From: Sporolactobacillus sp. THM7-7
Lineage (GTDB): Bacteria; Bacillota; Bacilli; Bacillales; Sporolactobacillaceae
Assembly: GCF_004153225.1 (NCBI RefSeq)
Contig: NZ_SEMB01000009.1
Location: 37,160 to 101,159 of the forward strand
DNA length: 64,000 nucleotides
Direction of reading: 5' to 3'
This document shows positions 36,075 to 45,426 of this stretch, piece by piece. The notes under the pieces are model-generated. The model was not told the DNA's origin and searched no databases. It saw only the letters and a list, made by a program, of their open reading frames with translations. Position numbers and translations under genes: made by a program. Position 1 is the first letter of the stretch; every line of letters begins with the position of its first letter.

Positions 36075-36470
36075 TCATTCGATCCGCCGGAAGATAATCC
36101 CGACTTTTGGGACATCGCCAATTTTCAATTGGTTTTTTGCCGCCTGAGCTAAACCGTTGTCCGCTAAATCGGCCGGGGAAAGAAAGAGACAAATGACGCT
36201 GTCATGGGTGACAAACAGCACCTGCCCCAATGCCTCACTGTCAAAGCGTTCATATACTCTTCCGGCGCTGGATGTTCCTCTGGCCACGGTTTCCGGGCTG
36301 TTGGCGACATAGCCGATTTTGTCGATAAACGGCAATTCAGCGCGAATCGCTTCACTGTCGTATTCGTTATCCGGCTCTTTGACAAGGCGGATAATCTGAC
36401 CGATTTTGAAAGGCTTCGTACCGTAATAGTGGTTCAGACCGGTGATCGTAACAAAGCAGTTTTCCCTCAT
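36075..36470 (-). CDS. HIRAN-domain protein
   Basis: 131 residues from the ATG at 36470. The HIRAN signature is seen: CFVTITGLNHYYGTKPFKIG, then LVKEPDNEYDSEAIRAE and KIGYVANSPET. HIRAN domains recognise damaged or single-stranded DNA ends in larger proteins; free-standing bacterial ones are of unknown role. An upstream in-frame ATG (36500) has no ribosome-binding site, while GAGGCGG lies before the chosen start. The C-terminal third is less conserved. Confidence 0.82.
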   Translation of the reverse strand: MRENCFVTITGLNHYYGTKPFKIGQIIRLVKEPDNEYDSEAIRAELPFIDKIGYVANSPETVARGTSSAGRVYERFDSEALGQVLFVTHDSVICLFLSPADLADNGLAQAAKNQLKIGDVPKVGIIFRRIE

Positions 36471-36727
36471 GGCATACACCGCCTCAGATAGATGATACAT
36501 TTTATCATATCACAACGGCCTTTTGGATGAATGGGCGGGTGGATGGTTTTGGAAAACAATTGATATTCGATTGACACATTTTTATACGTAAAATTTACAA
36601 ATAAAGTGTTGTTATCTTGATTCACGTATGTTAGGGTAATCATGGTTAAATCATTGACGAAAACGATTAATCTATCAGTGAATAACAATAATCGTTGGTC
36701 TTCACTGAAGCGGTAAAATCTTTTGCG

Positions 36728-36737
36728 AAAGCGCTTT
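36728..36737 (+). promoter_or_regulatory. cre-like palindrome upstream of the GH31 gene
   Basis: AAAGCGCTTT is a perfect 10-bp palindrome; the surrounding 15 bases miss three fixed cre positions. A TTGACA box lies further upstream at 36571. The region 36471-36861 holds no gene. Confidence 0.4.
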
Positions 36738-36754
36738 GTTTTTATTGTTATTTA

Positions 36755-36768
36755 CGTAAACGTTTAAC
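36755..36768 (+). promoter_or_regulatory. Candidate LacI-type operator before the GH31 gene
   Basis: CGTAAACGTTTAAC contains the core AAACGTTT, the same core as the perfect palindrome in front of the LacI gene at 39542. Joint control by that regulator is inferred. Confidence 0.35.
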
Positions 36769-36861
36769 TCCTATCTTTATTAATGATTTTTACGGAAAAC
36801 ATGGAAAATCACGATAGATGAGCCATCCATGTTTTATACTTTTTCGAACGGGGGAAGCGGC

Positions 36862-39249
36862 ATGTTTGGAAAACTGAAAAGCTTTAAACAGCAGGAAAAC
36901 AAAATCGTCATTGACTTTGAACAAAAGACAGCGACAGTGGAAGTGATCACGCCTTCCATTATTCAATTCTTTGCACCGGTTTCGACGGAGCGGCGTGTTT
37001 CCAAGGCTGTCGAGAATTTAAAAGTTCAGCCCGGCTCCCTTTCCGTCAACCGAGAAGCGGAGCGGCTCGTCATTAAAACGAAGACATTGGTCGTTCATAT
37101 TTTTGATGAATTTAAAACGGACATATATGACGCGGGTGGGAACATCCTCTGCGCCGATTACCGGGGCGAGGCCGAGCCGTTTGTCAGACGGGGGTCCGGG
37201 GAAGGCCTGGATATCGCCGCTGAAGAGGGACACAAACTGGAAGCGGAAGAACAGAAGAACAAAGTGAATGTTCTCAAGAAAATGGAAAAAGAGATGTATT
37301 TCTATGGCCTCGGTGAGAAGAGCGGCCATTTGAACAAGAAAGGCTATCGCTACAGAATGTGGAATACGGATGATCCGAGTCCGCATGTGGAAAACTTCGA
37401 AGCGCTGTACAAGTCCATTCCTTTCTTCATCGCCCTAAAGAACAAAGACGCTTTTGGTATTTTCTTCGATAATACGTATGAATCGTTCTTCGACATGGGC
37501 AAGGAAAACAGCAAGTACTATTCCTTCGGCGCGGCGGACGGGAATCTCGACTATTATTTTATTTACGGACCATCCGTAAAGGAAGTGGTCAGCGGCTATA
37601 CGTACCTGACGGGCACGACACCGCTGCCGCAGCTCTGGACGCTCGGCTACCAGCAGTGCCGCTGGGCTTATACGCCGGAGAAAAGACTGAAGGAAATTGC
37701 GGACGCTTTCCGAAGCAAGGATATCCCGTGCGACGCGCTCTATCTGGATATCGACTACATGGACGGCTATCGCGTGTTCACGTGGGATAAGGAAAAATTC
37801 CCGAATCCGAAAGAGACGCTGCAGGAGCTGAAGGACAGGGGTTATAAAGTCGTCACGATTATTGATCCCGGGGTAAAGAAAGATAAAGGGTACAAAATCT
37901 ACGATGAAGGCCTTGAGAATCGCTATTTTGCAACCGATAAAGACGGCACGCCTTATGTGAACCGGGTATGGCCGGGGGATGCGCTCTTTCCCGATTTTTC
38001 CAATGAAAAAGTAAGAAAGTGGTGGGCCGGCAATCAAAAGATCATGGCAGATACCGGTGTGGCGGGTATATGGAATGATATGAATGAGCCGGCCAGCTTT
38101 AACGGTCCGCTGCCCGACGATGTCGTCTTTAATAATGACGGGGTGATCACGGATCACAGAGAAATTCATAATGTCTACGGGCATTATATGTCGAAGGCCA
38201 CGTATGAAGGGCTGAAGGAAGCAACCGGCAAACGTCCGTTCGTCATTACGCGGGCCTGCTACGCCGGGACGCAGAAATATTCGACCGTCTGGACCGGCGA
38301 CAACCAGAGCCTGTGGGATCATCTGAAAATGTCACTGCCGATGCTGATGAACCTCGGCTTAAGCGGTGTCGCTTTCTGCGGTACCGACGTCGGCGGTTTC
38401 GGCTGGGACTGCAGCGCGGAGCTGCTGTCGCGCTGGGTTCAGGTCGGCTGCTTTACGCCGCTTTTCAGAAATCATTCCAGCATTTTCACCCGGGATCAGG
38501 AACCATGGGCATTCGACGAGGAGACCGAAGCAATTAACCGGAAGTATATTAAGCTGAGATATCAGCTCCTGCCGTACCTCTATGACATCATGCATCAGGA
38601 AGAGGCGACAGGCCTTCCGATGATCCGTCCGCTGCTTCTGCACTATCAGGACGATCCGAAAACTTATGAAATCAACGACGCGTTCCTTTGCGGGGAAAAC
38701 ATACTCGTTGCGCCCATCGTCGAGCAGGGGAAGAAAGCCCGGATCGTCTATCTGCCGGAAGGGAACAGCTGGATCGACTACTGGACAAAAGAGGCACACC
38801 GCGGCGGACAGTACATCGTCAAGGAGACGCCTCTTGATATCTGCCCGATTTATATCAAGGCCGGGAGCATTATCCCGAATTATCCGGTTCAGAACTACGT
38901 GGGAGAAAAAGAGATTAAGGAACTGACGCTAGACGTTTATCTTCCGGAAGACGGCTCCGAAAGCCATTATGAGCATTACACGGATGACGGCGAGAGCTTC
39001 GATTATCGCGACGGCGCTTACAATCTATATGAATTTACCGTTCGCAAAGACGTCGAAGACAGCATCCGAATCAAGACAAACCAATCGCACGCCGGTTATG
39101 AAAAAATCTATCCATCATTCCGATTCAAACTGAACGGAGTCAAGCCGTCCGAAATACTGGCGAACGGAGAACCGGTTTCATTCGAAATGTCCGGGAAAGA
39201 GGCAACCTTTACCACTGGCCTTGCGGCGGACATCCGTATCAAACTGTGA
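36862..39249 (+). CDS. Alpha-glucosidase, glycoside hydrolase family 31
   Basis: 795 residues, no signal peptide, so intracellular. Order: N-terminal beta-sandwich (with GLGEKSGHLNKKGYRYRMWNTD-type sugar loop), catalytic barrel with the nucleophile Asp in WNDMNEPA (near 405) and the acid Asp in TGDNQSLWD (near 478), then beta domains. GTDVGGF and RNHSS are typical of GH31 alpha-glucosidases acting on maltose or isomaltose oligosaccharides; alpha-xylosidase is less likely. The ATG at 36862 follows GGGGGAAG. It is monocistronic with its own terminator and possible cre and LacI sites. Confidence 0.9.
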   Translation: MFGKLKSFKQQENKIVIDFEQKTATVEVITPSIIQFFAPVSTERRVSKAVENLKVQPGSLSVNREAERLVIKTKTLVVHIFDEFKTDIYDAGGNILCADYRGEAEPFVRRGSGEGLDIAAEEGHKLEAEEQKNKVNVLKKMEKEMYFYGLGEKSGHLNKKGYRYRMWNTDDPSPHVENFEALYKSIPFFIALKNKDAFGIFFDNTYESFFDMGKENSKYYSFGAADGNLDYYFIYGPSVKEVVSGYTYLTGTTPLPQLWTLGYQQCRWAYTPEKRLKEIADAFRSKDIPCDALYLDIDYMDGYRVFTWDKEKFPNPKETLQELKDRGYKVVTIIDPGVKKDKGYKIYDEGLENRYFATDKDGTPYVNRVWPGDALFPDFSNEKVRKWWAGNQKIMADTGVAGIWNDMNEPASFNGPLPDDVVFNNDGVITDHREIHNVYGHYMSKATYEGLKEATGKRPFVITRACYAGTQKYSTVWTGDNQSLWDHLKMSLPMLMNLGLSGVAFCGTDVGGFGWDCSAELLSRWVQVGCFTPLFRNHSSIFTRDQEPWAFDEETEAINRKYIKLRYQLLPYLYDIMHQEEATGLPMIRPLLLHYQDDPKTYEINDAFLCGENILVAPIVEQGKKARIVYLPEGNSWIDYWTKEAHRGGQYIVKETPLDICPIYIKAGSIIPNYPVQNYVGEKEIKELTLDVYLPEDGSESHYEHYTDDGESFDYRDGAYNLYEFTVRKDVEDSIRIKTNQSHAGYEKIYPSFRFKLNGVKPSEILANGEPVSFEMSGKEATFTTGLAADIRIKL

Positions 39250-39327
39250 TTCAGACACGGGGATAAAATTCCGATCCTGACCGACCAGGACGTCAGCCTG
39301 ACAAAATAGCATTTTAAACAGCGATCA

Positions 39328-39378
39328 CCCCATATTCGGTACGAGAATCAGCTCATCGTGCCGAATGTGGGATTTTTT
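39328..39378 (+). terminator. Intrinsic terminator after the GH31 gene
   Basis: A 16-bp stem (39328-39343 with 39356-39371, a few wobble pairs) is followed by ATTTTTT. Confidence 0.88.
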
Positions 39379-39541
39379 ACGTTCAGAACGCATTCCGGCA
39401 AGTAAAAATGGTCATGTAAGGAGCCCGCACTTAAAATTAACCACTCTTAGGTTCTAGTCCATATACAAAAGAAAAATATTTTTAAATATAAAATGCTGTC
39501 CTGATCTTGCATTTTCGTTATATTAGCGATATGATGCCAAC

Positions 39542-39555
39542 ATGAAACGTTTCAT
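39542..39555 (+). promoter_or_regulatory. Palindromic LacI-family operator
   Basis: ATGAAACGTTTCAT is a perfect 14-bp palindrome 22 bp before the LacI-family start. The spacing differs from cre, so autoregulation by the adjacent LacI protein is the simplest reading. Confidence 0.65.
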
Positions 39556-39576
39556 TTTTTGAAAGGGAGATACATC

Positions 39577-40566
39577 GTGGCGGCCACGATTAAGGATATT
39601 GCGCAAAGAACAGGGCTTTCGTTAGGAACGATTTCAAAATATTTGAACGGCGGAAAGGTTCGCGAGAAAAACCGTCTGCAGATCGAAAAAGCCATTAAGG
39701 AACTCGACTTCCATATCAATGAATTGGCCAGGGGCTTAAAGACCAGTCAATCAAAAACGATTGGAATAATCATTCCCTTATTGGATAATTATTTTTGTAT
39801 GAACCTGATGTCTTATGCGGAGAAGTATCTTTCCGCTTTCGGTTACAGTGTCATTGTTTGTAATTACCGGGAGGATCCGGAGGTGGAGAAAGAGAAAATT
39901 TCTCTTTTAACGCAGAGACAAGTCGATGGATTCATCATTGTTCCCTCCGGAGAAACGGTGGATGAGATCAGGGACCTGTGCGGCCGCTTGCCGGTCGTCT
40001 TGGTTGATCGGCTGCTTCCGGATGTGGAATGCGATGCGGTTGTGATCAATAATGCTGAAATCTCCTTTCAAGTCGTAGAAACGCTGATAAAAAGGGGGCA
40101 TCGCCGGATCGCGATTATTTGCGGGCCGAAACGGATGACAACGGCCAGGGAAAGGCTCGATGGCTATCTGACAGCCTTTTCCAAATATCGTCTGGAAGCT
40201 GACCGACAATTTATCCGCTTCAGTGATTATTATCTGGAAAGCGGGTACCGGATCTGTGGAGAACTGCTTGATTTGCCGCTTCCTCCGACAGCGATTTTTG
40301 CCACGAATTACGATATCACGCTGGGGGTGATTCGCAGAGTGAATGAGGCCGGGCTGCGCATTCCGGAGGATCTTTCCCTCATCGGTTTTGACAACTTGCC
40401 TTTTTTTCAAGTATTGACGTCCGAGTTTTCGATTGTGACCCAGCCGATGGAAGAGATGGGGGAGAAGGCTGCTCAGCTTTTAGTGGATCGGCTGAATGGA
40501 CGGTCAGCCGCTGCTCGCGTTATTTCATTAAAAGCGGAACTGGTGATGAAGCATTCAGTCTCGTAA
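39577..40566 (+). CDS. LacI-family transcriptional regulator
   Basis: 329 residues. The N-terminal helix-turn-helix is typical ([24 protein letters not shown]), followed by the hinge ([19 protein letters not shown]) and a periplasmic-binding-like sensor domain ([36 protein letters not shown]). One oddity is [11 protein letters not shown], where the usual residues are VS.ATVSR.LN. The GTG at 39577 has GGGAG upstream. The next genes are for fucose use, so it most likely controls them and responds to fucose or a phosphorylated intermediate; control of the GH31 gene is possible. Confidence 0.88.
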   Translation: MAATIKDIAQRTGLSLGTISKYLNGGKVREKNRLQIEKAIKELDFHINELARGLKTSQSKTIGIIIPLLDNYFCMNLMSYAEKYLSAFGYSVIVCNYREDPEVEKEKISLLTQRQVDGFIIVPSGETVDEIRDLCGRLPVVLVDRLLPDVECDAVVINNAEISFQVVETLIKRGHRRIAIICGPKRMTTARERLDGYLTAFSKYRLEADRQFIRFSDYYLESGYRICGELLDLPLPPTAIFATNYDITLGVIRRVNEAGLRIPEDLSLIGFDNLPFFQVLTSEFSIVTQPMEEMGEKAAQLLVDRLNGRSAAARVISLKAELVMKHSVS

Positions 40567-40583
40567 TGTCGTGTACGCCAAAA

Positions 40584-40598
40584 ATGTAAGCGCATACT
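40584..40598 (+). promoter_or_regulatory. cre site in front of the fucose genes
   Basis: ATGTAAGCGCATACT matches every fixed position of the CcpA consensus WTGNAANCGNWNNCW. It lies about 85 bp before fucI. Carbon catabolite repression of fucose use is therefore likely. Confidence 0.75.
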
Positions 40599-40681
40599 TT
40601 TTGCTTGTGCAGAGACTGAGCGGAATATTCGGTTGTCCGAAAGAAAGAAAAACTTTGAGGAAGGTAACGGGAGGAATAACA

Positions 40682-42472
40682 GTGAGCCATTCAGTATTGG
40701 ATCGAAACATGCCGCGCGTCGGCATCCGTCCGATCATTGACGGCAGGCGCAGAGGTATTCGTGAATCGCTTGAAGGAAAAACGATGGTCATGGCCGAATC
40801 GGTACGGGAGCTGCTCGAGAAAAACGTCCGCTATCCGAACGGCAAACCAGTGGAATGTGTGATCGCCGACACAACCATTGGCGGGGTTCATGAAGCAGCC
40901 AAATGCGCTGAAACATTTTCCAGGCAAAATGTTGGTCTGACGATCACAGTAACGCCTTGCTGGTGTTACGGGGCGGAGACGATCGATATGGATCCACTCC
41001 TGCCAAAAGCGATTTGGGGATTTAACGGGACGGAAAGACCGGGCGCCGTTTATTTGGCGGCCGCGCTGGCGGCCCATAATCAGAAGGGACTGCCGGCGTT
41101 CGGTATATACGGGAAGGATGTTCAGGATATAGACGATAACCGCATTCCAGAAGACGTCCGGGAAAAGCTTCTCCGGTTTACCCGGGCGGGCCTGGCTTGT
41201 GCACTCATGAAAGGGACTTCCTATCTTTCGATGGGAAGTGTTTCCATGGGTATCGCGGGCTCCATGGTCGACGCCGCATTCTTTCAAAAGTATCTCGGCA
41301 TGCGCCACGAATCCGTCGACATGTCGGAATTTATCCGGCGTATCGAGGAAGAAATCTATGATCCGGAAGAATACAAAAGTGCGCTGAAATGGACGAAAGC
41401 ACATTGCCGGGAAGGAGAGGACAAAAACAAACCGGAAAACCGGCGCAGCCGCGTTCAGAAGGACAAAGACTGGGAAACCGTGGTGAAAATGACGCTGATC
41501 GCCCGGGATCTCATGGCAGGCAATCCAAGGCTGGCCGAGCTCGGTTTTAAAGAAGAGGCGGAAGGACACTATGCCCTCGCGGGAGGATTTCAGGGACAGC
41601 GGCAATGGACCGACCATTTTCCGAACGGCGATTTCATGGAAGCTATTTTAAATTCTTCATTTGACTGGAACGGCCGACGCGCTCCGTACATCTTTGCGAC
41701 GGAAAACGACAGCCTGAACGCAGTCTCGATGCTTTTTAATTATCTTCTGACCGGGAAGGCGCAATTATTTGCCGACGTCCGCACGTACTGGAGTCCGGAA
41801 AGTGTAAGAAGAGTGACCGGATCTGATCTGACCGGAAAGGCGGAGAGCGGCATCATCCATCTGATCAATTCGGGAGCGGCGGCGCTGGATGCGAGCGGGA
41901 AAATGGAGGAAAGCGGACGCCCGGTGATGAAATCGTTTTGGAAGATCACGGAACGGGATGTGGCTCAATGCCTGGAAGCGACGACATGGTACCCGGCGAA
42001 TACGGAATACTTTCGAGGCGGCGGTTATTCATCAAAATTTGTGACCGAAGCCGAGATGCCGGTGACGATGTCCCGTCTCAATATCGTTGATGGACTTGGT
42101 CCCGTTCTCCAGCTCGCCGAAGGTTTTACCGTCCACCTGCCGAGAGCGATCCATGATATGCTCGACAAACGAACGGACATCACCTGGCCGACGACCTGGT
42201 TTGCGCCTCGGCTGACCGGAAAGGGCGCTTTCACGGATGTTTATACGGTAATGAACAATTGGGGAGCCAATCATGGCGCGATCAGCTATGGCCACATTGG
42301 CAAGGATTTAATCGCACTCGCGTCTATTTTACGCATCCCGGTCTGCATGCATAACGTTGATGAAAAGGATATTTTTCGCCCAAGCGCCTGGAACGCTTTC
42401 GGCAAGGCGGATCTTGAGAGTGCTGACTTTCGCGCCTGTACGAATTTTGGCCCGCTGTATGGCAGAAAATAA
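40682..42472 (+). CDS. fucI: L-fucose isomerase
   Basis: 596 residues (E. coli FucI 591). It converts L-fucose to L-fuculose (also D-arabinose to D-ribulose). Very strong similarity blocks are visible: [51 protein letters not shown]-like [24 protein letters not shown] with metal ligands, [13 protein letters not shown] and NNWGANHG. The GTG at 40682 follows GGGAGGA with a 7-nt gap. The kinase gene starts 15 bp after the stop, so the genes form an operon. Confidence 0.96.
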   Translation: MSHSVLDRNMPRVGIRPIIDGRRRGIRESLEGKTMVMAESVRELLEKNVRYPNGKPVECVIADTTIGGVHEAAKCAETFSRQNVGLTITVTPCWCYGAETIDMDPLLPKAIWGFNGTERPGAVYLAAALAAHNQKGLPAFGIYGKDVQDIDDNRIPEDVREKLLRFTRAGLACALMKGTSYLSMGSVSMGIAGSMVDAAFFQKYLGMRHESVDMSEFIRRIEEEIYDPEEYKSALKWTKAHCREGEDKNKPENRRSRVQKDKDWETVVKMTLIARDLMAGNPRLAELGFKEEAEGHYALAGGFQGQRQWTDHFPNGDFMEAILNSSFDWNGRRAPYIFATENDSLNAVSMLFNYLLTGKAQLFADVRTYWSPESVRRVTGSDLTGKAESGIIHLINSGAAALDASGKMEESGRPVMKSFWKITERDVAQCLEATTWYPANTEYFRGGGYSSKFVTEAEMPVTMSRLNIVDGLGPVLQLAEGFTVHLPRAIHDMLDKRTDITWPTTWFAPRLTGKGAFTDVYTVMNNWGANHGAISYGHIGKDLIALASILRIPVCMHNVDEKDIFRPSAWNAFGKADLESADFRACTNFGPLYGRK

Positions 42473-42487
42473 GGGGAGGCGCAGCAA

Positions 42488-44152
42488 ATGACAGGCGGCA
42501 GCTATGCGATCGGTCTTGATTTTGGCACTTTGTCGGGGCGCGCGGTACTTGTGAACATGAAGAATGGCGATGAACTGGCTGAAGCCGTGAAAAATTATCC
42601 ACATGGCGTGATGACGGAGCAGCTGCCGGAAAGCGGGACAAAATTGGGCAAGGACTGGGCGCTTCAGGATCCCGACGATTATCTTGACGTTCTCGTTTCG
42701 ACGGTTTGTGAAGTGATGCATCTTTCTCAGGTGAAAAAAGAACAAGTCAAGGGGATCGGTCTTGATTTTACCTCCTGTACCATGATGCCGATTGCAGAAG
42801 ACGGAGACGTCCTCTGTCAGAAATCGATTTACCGGAGCCACCCGCACGCCTGGGTGAAACTGTGGAAGCATCATGCCGCCTGGCCGGAGGCGGAAGCGCT
42901 GAGTCAGGTGGCCCGCGATCGCGGCGAGCGGTTTATTCAGCGCTTCAATCAGGGGATTTCATCAGAGTGGTTTTTCCCGAAAGTGTGGCAGATACTGAAA
43001 GAAGCGCCTGACATTTATGAAGCCGCGGACCGTTTTATTGAGGCGGCGGACTGGATGGTGCTGAAAATGACAGGGACCGACGTCCGCAGCTGCTGCACAG
43101 CCGGATACAAAGCGCTCTGGAGCAAAAAAGACGGTTTTCCTTCCCGCGACTTCTTCCGAGCACTGGACCCCCGGCTGGAACACGTGATTGAAGAGAAAAT
43201 GAATGCCCGGATCCATCCGGTCGGCGTTAAGGCTGGAGAACTGCTCCCCGAGTGGGCGAATAAGATGGGGCTTGAACCTGGCACTGCAGTCGCGGTCGGC
43301 ATGATCGATGCACACGTTGCGGTTCCGGCGCTCAACGTCGTCCGCCCGGATGAAATGGTTATGATTATGGGTACGTCAACGTGCCACATGGTATTAAGCC
43401 ATAAAGAGAGGTTCATATCCGGGGTCTCTTCCGTTGTCGAAGATGGGATTCTGCCCGGATTTTACGGCTATGAAGCCGGGCAATCCGCCGTCGGAGATAT
43501 TTTCGATTGGTTTGTTCGGACCATGGTCCCCGGCGAGGAGCAAAAAAAAGCGGCACAGAAGGGGATGAGCATTCACCAATATCTTGAGTCGAAGGCTTCG
43601 AGATTAAAGCCCGGGCAAAGCAGCCTGTTAGCGATCGATTGGTGGAACGGATGCCGCCTATTATCCAACGACGATCTGTCCGGATTGATTGTCGGCCTGA
43701 CCTTGCGGACGAAGCCGGAAGAGATATACCGCGCCTTGATTGAAGCGACGGCTTTTGGGACGAGAAGAATCATTGACAGTTTTCAAAAAGGCGGCATTCC
43801 GATTCGTGCGCTTCATGCATGCGGCGGGCTGGCAATGAAGAACCGAATGTTAATGCAAATCTATGCCGACATTACCGGAATGGAAATTACGGTCGGGCGA
43901 TCGAAGCAAACGCCGGCCATCGGCTCCGCGATGTACGGAGCCGCCGCGGCCGGAACGAAGAATGGAGGATATGCATCAGTAATCGAAGCCGCCAAGCGCA
44001 TGTCGCAACCGCCTGCCGAAACGTACCGGCCCAATCCCGAGCACGCGGCGCGGTACAACGCATTATATAAGAAATATCTCCGGCTTTATGAGTATTTTGG
44101 AAGCGAAAGCCTTCTGATGAAAGAATTAAGGCAAATAGACGATAACGAATGA
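42488..44152 (+). CDS. FGGY carbohydrate kinase, AraB (ribulokinase) type
   Basis: 554 residues. The FGGY kinase fold is evident: IGLDFGTLSGRAVLVN (ATP phosphate loop), GIGLDFTSCTMMP, and the C-terminal HACGGLAMKNRMLMQIYADITG signature. Length and motifs fit ribulokinase (AraB) rather than the shorter FucK. Placed directly after fucI, it probably phosphorylates L-fuculose (or D-ribulose, if the operon also serves D-arabinose). There is no araA or araD nearby. Substrate is inferred from the neighbours. Confidence 0.88.
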   Translation: MTGGSYAIGLDFGTLSGRAVLVNMKNGDELAEAVKNYPHGVMTEQLPESGTKLGKDWALQDPDDYLDVLVSTVCEVMHLSQVKKEQVKGIGLDFTSCTMMPIAEDGDVLCQKSIYRSHPHAWVKLWKHHAAWPEAEALSQVARDRGERFIQRFNQGISSEWFFPKVWQILKEAPDIYEAADRFIEAADWMVLKMTGTDVRSCCTAGYKALWSKKDGFPSRDFFRALDPRLEHVIEEKMNARIHPVGVKAGELLPEWANKMGLEPGTAVAVGMIDAHVAVPALNVVRPDEMVMIMGTSTCHMVLSHKERFISGVSSVVEDGILPGFYGYEAGQSAVGDIFDWFVRTMVPGEEQKKAAQKGMSIHQYLESKASRLKPGQSSLLAIDWWNGCRLLSNDDLSGLIVGLTLRTKPEEIYRALIEATAFGTRRIIDSFQKGGIPIRALHACGGLAMKNRMLMQIYADITGMEITVGRSKQTPAIGSAMYGAAAAGTKNGGYASVIEAAKRMSQPPAETYRPNPEHAARYNALYKKYLRLYEYFGSESLLMKELRQIDDNE

Positions 44153-44205
44153 AGAGCGTCAGTCGTTAATTCCGATCGTTGATTTTCGAAATGAGAGGGT
44201 GCTGA

Positions 44206-45162
44206 GTGTTGAAAAAATTTCCGGGCGGCGTCTGGCCGGTCATGATTACGCCTTTTACGGAGAAAAATGAAGTCGACTATGAAGGCCTTGCCCAGTTGGT
44301 TGACTGGTATATCGAACAGGGGGCAAGTGGTCTGTTCGCCGTCTGCCAGTCGAGCGAAATGTTTTTCTTGTCTAGAGAAGAGAGGGAGCGCGCAGCGGCT
44401 TTTGTAAAGCGTCAGGCAAAGGGGCGCGTACCGGTCATTGCTTCGGGGCATGTCTCAGATTCATTGGATGAGCAGTTAAGAGATATTCACGGCATGATCG
44501 AACAGGGGGTCGATGCTGTGATACTGATTACAAACCGACTGGCAAAAAAGGACGCAACGGATCATACTTTTAGAAAATGCCTGGAAAAATTGCTCAATTA
44601 CATTCCCAATGAGACCCCCCTAGGATTTTATGAGTGCCCTTATCCATACAAACGCCTCCTTTCCCCGGAGATACTGAAAGACTGCGCCCAATCCGGAAGA
44701 TTTTATTTTCTCAAAGATACGTGCTGTGATATTGACTTGATTGAGAAGAAAATTGAGGCCGCCCAAGGGACACCATTGAAAATATACAACGCCAATGCGG
44801 CGACATTGCTCGCTTCGCTGGAGGCAGGTGCAGCCGGCTATAGCGGCATTATGTGCAACTTTCATCCGGAGCTCTACGTCTGGCTGCTGAAAAATTGGGA
44901 GCAATATCATGAACTGGCAGAAGAGATTGAAGACTTTCTCAGCATTTCGTCTCTGATTGAAAAACAGTACTACCCGGTCAATGCGAAATACAATCTCATC
45001 TTACGCGGCCTGAAGATCGGGCTGTACACAAGATCTCAGGATTACAGACAATTTACGCAAACGAATAAACTGGAAATCAGGCAGCTGATGACATTAGCGA
45101 CCATTTATAAGAAAAAACTCCGCCAATCCATCATCAGATTAAGGCAGGAGCAGGAACCGTAG
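44206..45162 (+). CDS. DapA/NanA-family aldolase of unknown substrate
   Basis: 318 residues with a (beta/alpha)8 barrel of the dihydrodipicolinate synthase family. The Schiff-base lysine is in YFLKDTCCD (Lys170) and the catalytic Tyr in GFYECPYPY (near 142). The usual pyruvate-carboxylate motif GTTGE is replaced by CQSSE (near 47-51), suggesting a different keto-acid or aldehyde substrate. It is 53 bp after the kinase gene and probably in the fucose operon, where it might take over an aldol cleavage step. GTG 44206 has GAGAGGG 6 nt upstream; the next codon, TTG, is an alternative. Confidence 0.82.
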   Translation: MLKKFPGGVWPVMITPFTEKNEVDYEGLAQLVDWYIEQGASGLFAVCQSSEMFFLSREERERAAAFVKRQAKGRVPVIASGHVSDSLDEQLRDIHGMIEQGVDAVILITNRLAKKDATDHTFRKCLEKLLNYIPNETPLGFYECPYPYKRLLSPEILKDCAQSGRFYFLKDTCCDIDLIEKKIEAAQGTPLKIYNANAATLLASLEAGAAGYSGIMCNFHPELYVWLLKNWEQYHELAEEIEDFLSISSLIEKQYYPVNAKYNLILRGLKIGLYTRSQDYRQFTQTNKLEIRQLMTLATIYKKKLRQSIIRLRQEQEP

Positions 45163-45426
45163 GATGTCTTTTCAAAAAGAATCGGGAGTCATTGTTTCAT
45201 CCAATTGAAGCGTAAGAGATAGACGTTCCGGAGGCATTAAGGAGACCCGGCAACTGACCCGGTCTAAGTTGATCTTAAACGGTCTTTCGAAATATTAACT
45301 GGAAAATTGCAGAAATAAGAGAAATAAGCATGCATAAAATATTTGCAGTGATGTTTTCTATGCTAACCGAAGACTGTCAGATATGTTCAAGCGACAAGAA
45401 GCTAAATACATTAGGGGATGTAGGCC

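Noticed and set aside
37435-38322. 295-codon frame antisense to the GH31 gene
   Set aside because: Overlaps the catalytic domain of a well-supported gene; no family similarity.
39542-39555. cre site at the LacI gene
   Set aside because: The palindrome lacks the two bases between the half-sites and centre required by the cre consensus; a LacI-type operator is a better fit.
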